Source: Proteobacteria bacterium SPGG2 (GTDB lineage: Bacteria; Pseudomonadota; Gammaproteobacteria; Acidiferrobacterales; SPGG2). Taken from it: a stretch of DNA of 8,049 bases. The notes under the pieces are model-generated. The model saw only the letters and a program-made list of their open reading frames with translations, was not told where the DNA came from and did no database searches. Positions 7,034 to 8,049 of this stretch are shown here, piece after piece. The DNA lies in the NCBI GenBank assembly GCA_001643475.1, contig LXTK01000001.1, forward strand, positions 672 through 8,720, written 5' to 3'. The position numbers and the translations under genes were made by a program. Positions within the stretch are counted from its first letter, which is position 1; each line of letters opens with the position of its first letter.

Positions 7034-7461
7034 CACAGACTCCGTTAACAACGCAAGGTTTAAGGAAAGCCTAAAGGAAGTGCTTTAGGGCAGGCTGCTT
7101 CGAATACCTAAAGTGGTATTTCTCTGGGTACTTTCGATCGAGGATTGCAGGCCACTTCTGCGCATCCCGGCAATTGCTCCTCGACCGCTGTTCCAGACGC
7201 GGTTCTACCTCCTCCATCCATGAAGTCGTGCATTGCTCTCGGTTGCTGCTCCTGGCGCAACTACTACCTCCTCCTTCCCTGGAGTCGTACTTTCCGACAT
7301 CTGACCGCCAGGGATGGTGGGAATGCAAAAAGGATCGTCGGGAACAATCCTTGCCATGCACGTCAGAACAATCCTTGCCCTGGAGTCGTGTGCATTCTGC
7401 GGTAAGCCACGCAATATTCGGGCTGAGTCCTTGACGGGGTGATCTGCTACCTTTAGGAGCG
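7034..7461. other. Gene-free region between GGDEF pseudogene and dcd
   Basis: About 430 bases with no credible gene. Open frames exist across 7145-7434 on both strands, but they overlap each other, lack ribosome binding sites and family motifs, and are built from the local repeats. The region holds a 7-bp perfect hairpin (7070-7076 with 7083-7089, 6-base loop) and the repeat cluster at 7205-7389. It should also contain the promoter of the former GGDEF gene on the - strand, but I see no convincing -35/-10 pair. Confidence 0.6.
7205..7389 (+). repeat. Cluster of imperfect direct and inverted repeats
   Basis: Four related units. Bases 7205-7229 and 7264-7288 match at 22 of 25 positions (core CTACCTCCTCC...AGTCGT). 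GAACAATCCTTGCC occurs exactly at 7342-7355 and 7366-7379. CCCTGGAGTCGT occurs exactly at 7277-7288 and 7378-7389, linking the two pairs. An inverted copy, CCAGGGATGG (7308-7317), can pair with 7273-7282 with one mismatch around a 25-base loop. The shared theme is TCC(A/T)T(G)CC(A/C)TG(G/A)AGTCGT. Such degenerate CCATCC/CCTGG elements recall intergenic repeats in some gammaproteobacteria. Spacing is irregular, so this is not a CRISPR array. Confidence 0.65.
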
Positions 7462-8028
7462 CTATGCTTTTGGCAGTGTGACGCCAATCTGGCGCATATA
7501 TTTACCGCTACGGTCTTTGTAGGAGACCTCGCACACCTCGTCAGCCTCGAAGAAAATCACTTGCGCCACCCCTTCATTGGCGTAAATTTTGGCCGGCAAT
7601 GGCGTAGTATTGGAAAACTCCAGCGTCGCATAACCCTCCCACTCGGGCTCAAACGGCGTCACGTTGACAATGATTCCGCAGCGGGCATAAGTACTCTTGC
7701 CTACACAAAGCGTGAGAACGTTACGTGGGATACGCAGATATTCGACCGTACGCGCTAAGGCAAAAGAATTAGGCGGGATAATGCACACTTCACTGCTAAC
7801 GTCGACAAAACTACTGTCATCAAAATTCTTAGGGTCAACGATCGCGGTATTAATGTTGGTGAATATCTTAAACTGGTCAGAGCAACGAATATCGTAACCG
7901 TAACTGGATGTCCCAAACGACACAACGCGGCGGTCGCCGGACTGCTTGATCTGATGGGGCTCAAATGGCTCAATCATGCCGTGTTCTTCGGCCATGCGCC
8001 GAATCCACTTGTCCGACTTAATAGTCAT
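7462..8028 (-). CDS. dcd: dCTP deaminase
   Basis: Deaminates dCTP to dUTP and ammonia, the main proteobacterial route to dUTP, which Dut (also in this window) converts to dUMP for dTMP synthesis. At 188 aa it has the Pseudomonas-type length, with near-identical landmarks: MTIKSDKWIRRMAEEHGMIE at the N-terminus, SYGYDIRCSDQFKIFTNIN, GKSTYARCGIIVNVTPFEPE carrying the conserved Ser and Arg of the active site, TLEFSN with the catalytic glutamate, and GVTLPKA at the end. It belongs to the monofunctional proteobacterial group. The ATG at 8026-8028 is the natural family start. Only 21 bases lie upstream in the window; they show no strong ribosome binding site, and a TATAAG (8034-8039, - strand) lies close to the ATG, which could mean a very short leader. 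Downstream lies the repeat-bearing gap. Confidence 0.97.
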   Translation of the reverse strand: MTIKSDKWIRRMAEEHGMIEPFEPHQIKQSGDRRVVSFGTSSYGYDIRCSDQFKIFTNINTAIVDPKNFDDSSFVDVSSEVCIIPPNSFALARTVEYLRIPRNVLTLCVGKSTYARCGIIVNVTPFEPEWEGYATLEFSNTTPLPAKIYANEGVAQVIFFEADEVCEVSYKDRSGKYMRQIGVTLPKA

Positions 8029-8049
8029 AGTTACTTATAATTCGAGCGG

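Noticed and set aside
7205..7389. CRISPR array
   Set aside because: Units are 12-25 bases, imperfect, irregularly spaced (24 to 80 bases) and include an inverted copy; no cas genes are nearby.
7145..7434. Several overlapping open frames on both strands as small genes
   Set aside because: They are translations of the repeat cluster, are Cys/Ser/Pro-rich by base composition, lack ribosome binding sites, and none shows a family motif.

Overview
The window looks like chromosomal housekeeping DNA from a gammaproteobacterium. The gene order coaBC-dut-algC on the + strand is the one seen in Pseudomonas-like genomes. The dUTPase, phosphomannomutase and dCTP deaminase all read as gammaproteobacterial versions at full family length. 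The exact lineage cannot be named from the sequence alone.

Layout. Bases 1-285 (- strand) hold the region-2 part of an ECF-type sigma factor of a kind I associate with Planctomycetes/Verrucomicrobia. It abuts, head to head and with no intergenic space, a coaBC gene (304-1218) that lacks about its first 100 residues. This is either a rearrangement or a chimeric contig join. Next come an intact dut (1175-1630, overlapping the end of coaBC), algC (1670-3049), an HtpX-like M48 membrane metalloprotease (3159-4145) and a Ycf46-like AAA ATPase (4231-5706) with a good sigma-70 promoter in front of it. After a 166-base gap holding one doubtful small ORF, the - strand carries a decayed GGDEF gene (5873-7033). 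Its reading frame must be followed through four frame changes and one stop codon, and its GGDEF signature is itself degenerate, although the RxxD inhibitory site remains. A gene-free stretch (7034-7461) contains a small family of imperfect direct and inverted repeats. The window ends with an intact dcd (7462-8028, - strand).

How the genes fit together. Dcd (dCTP to dUTP) and Dut (dUTP to dUMP) are consecutive steps toward dTMP. CoaBC makes 4'-phosphopantetheine for coenzyme A. AlgC supplies mannose-1-phosphate and glucose-1-phosphate for surface polysaccharides. The M48 protease and the Ycf46-like ATPase are probably a quality-control protease and a AAA protein of unclear role. I do not see a new defence or mobile system. 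The points most worth a second look are the sigma/coaBC junction, the GGDEF gene caught in decay, the repeat cluster upstream of it, and a hairpin that overlaps the M48 start codon.
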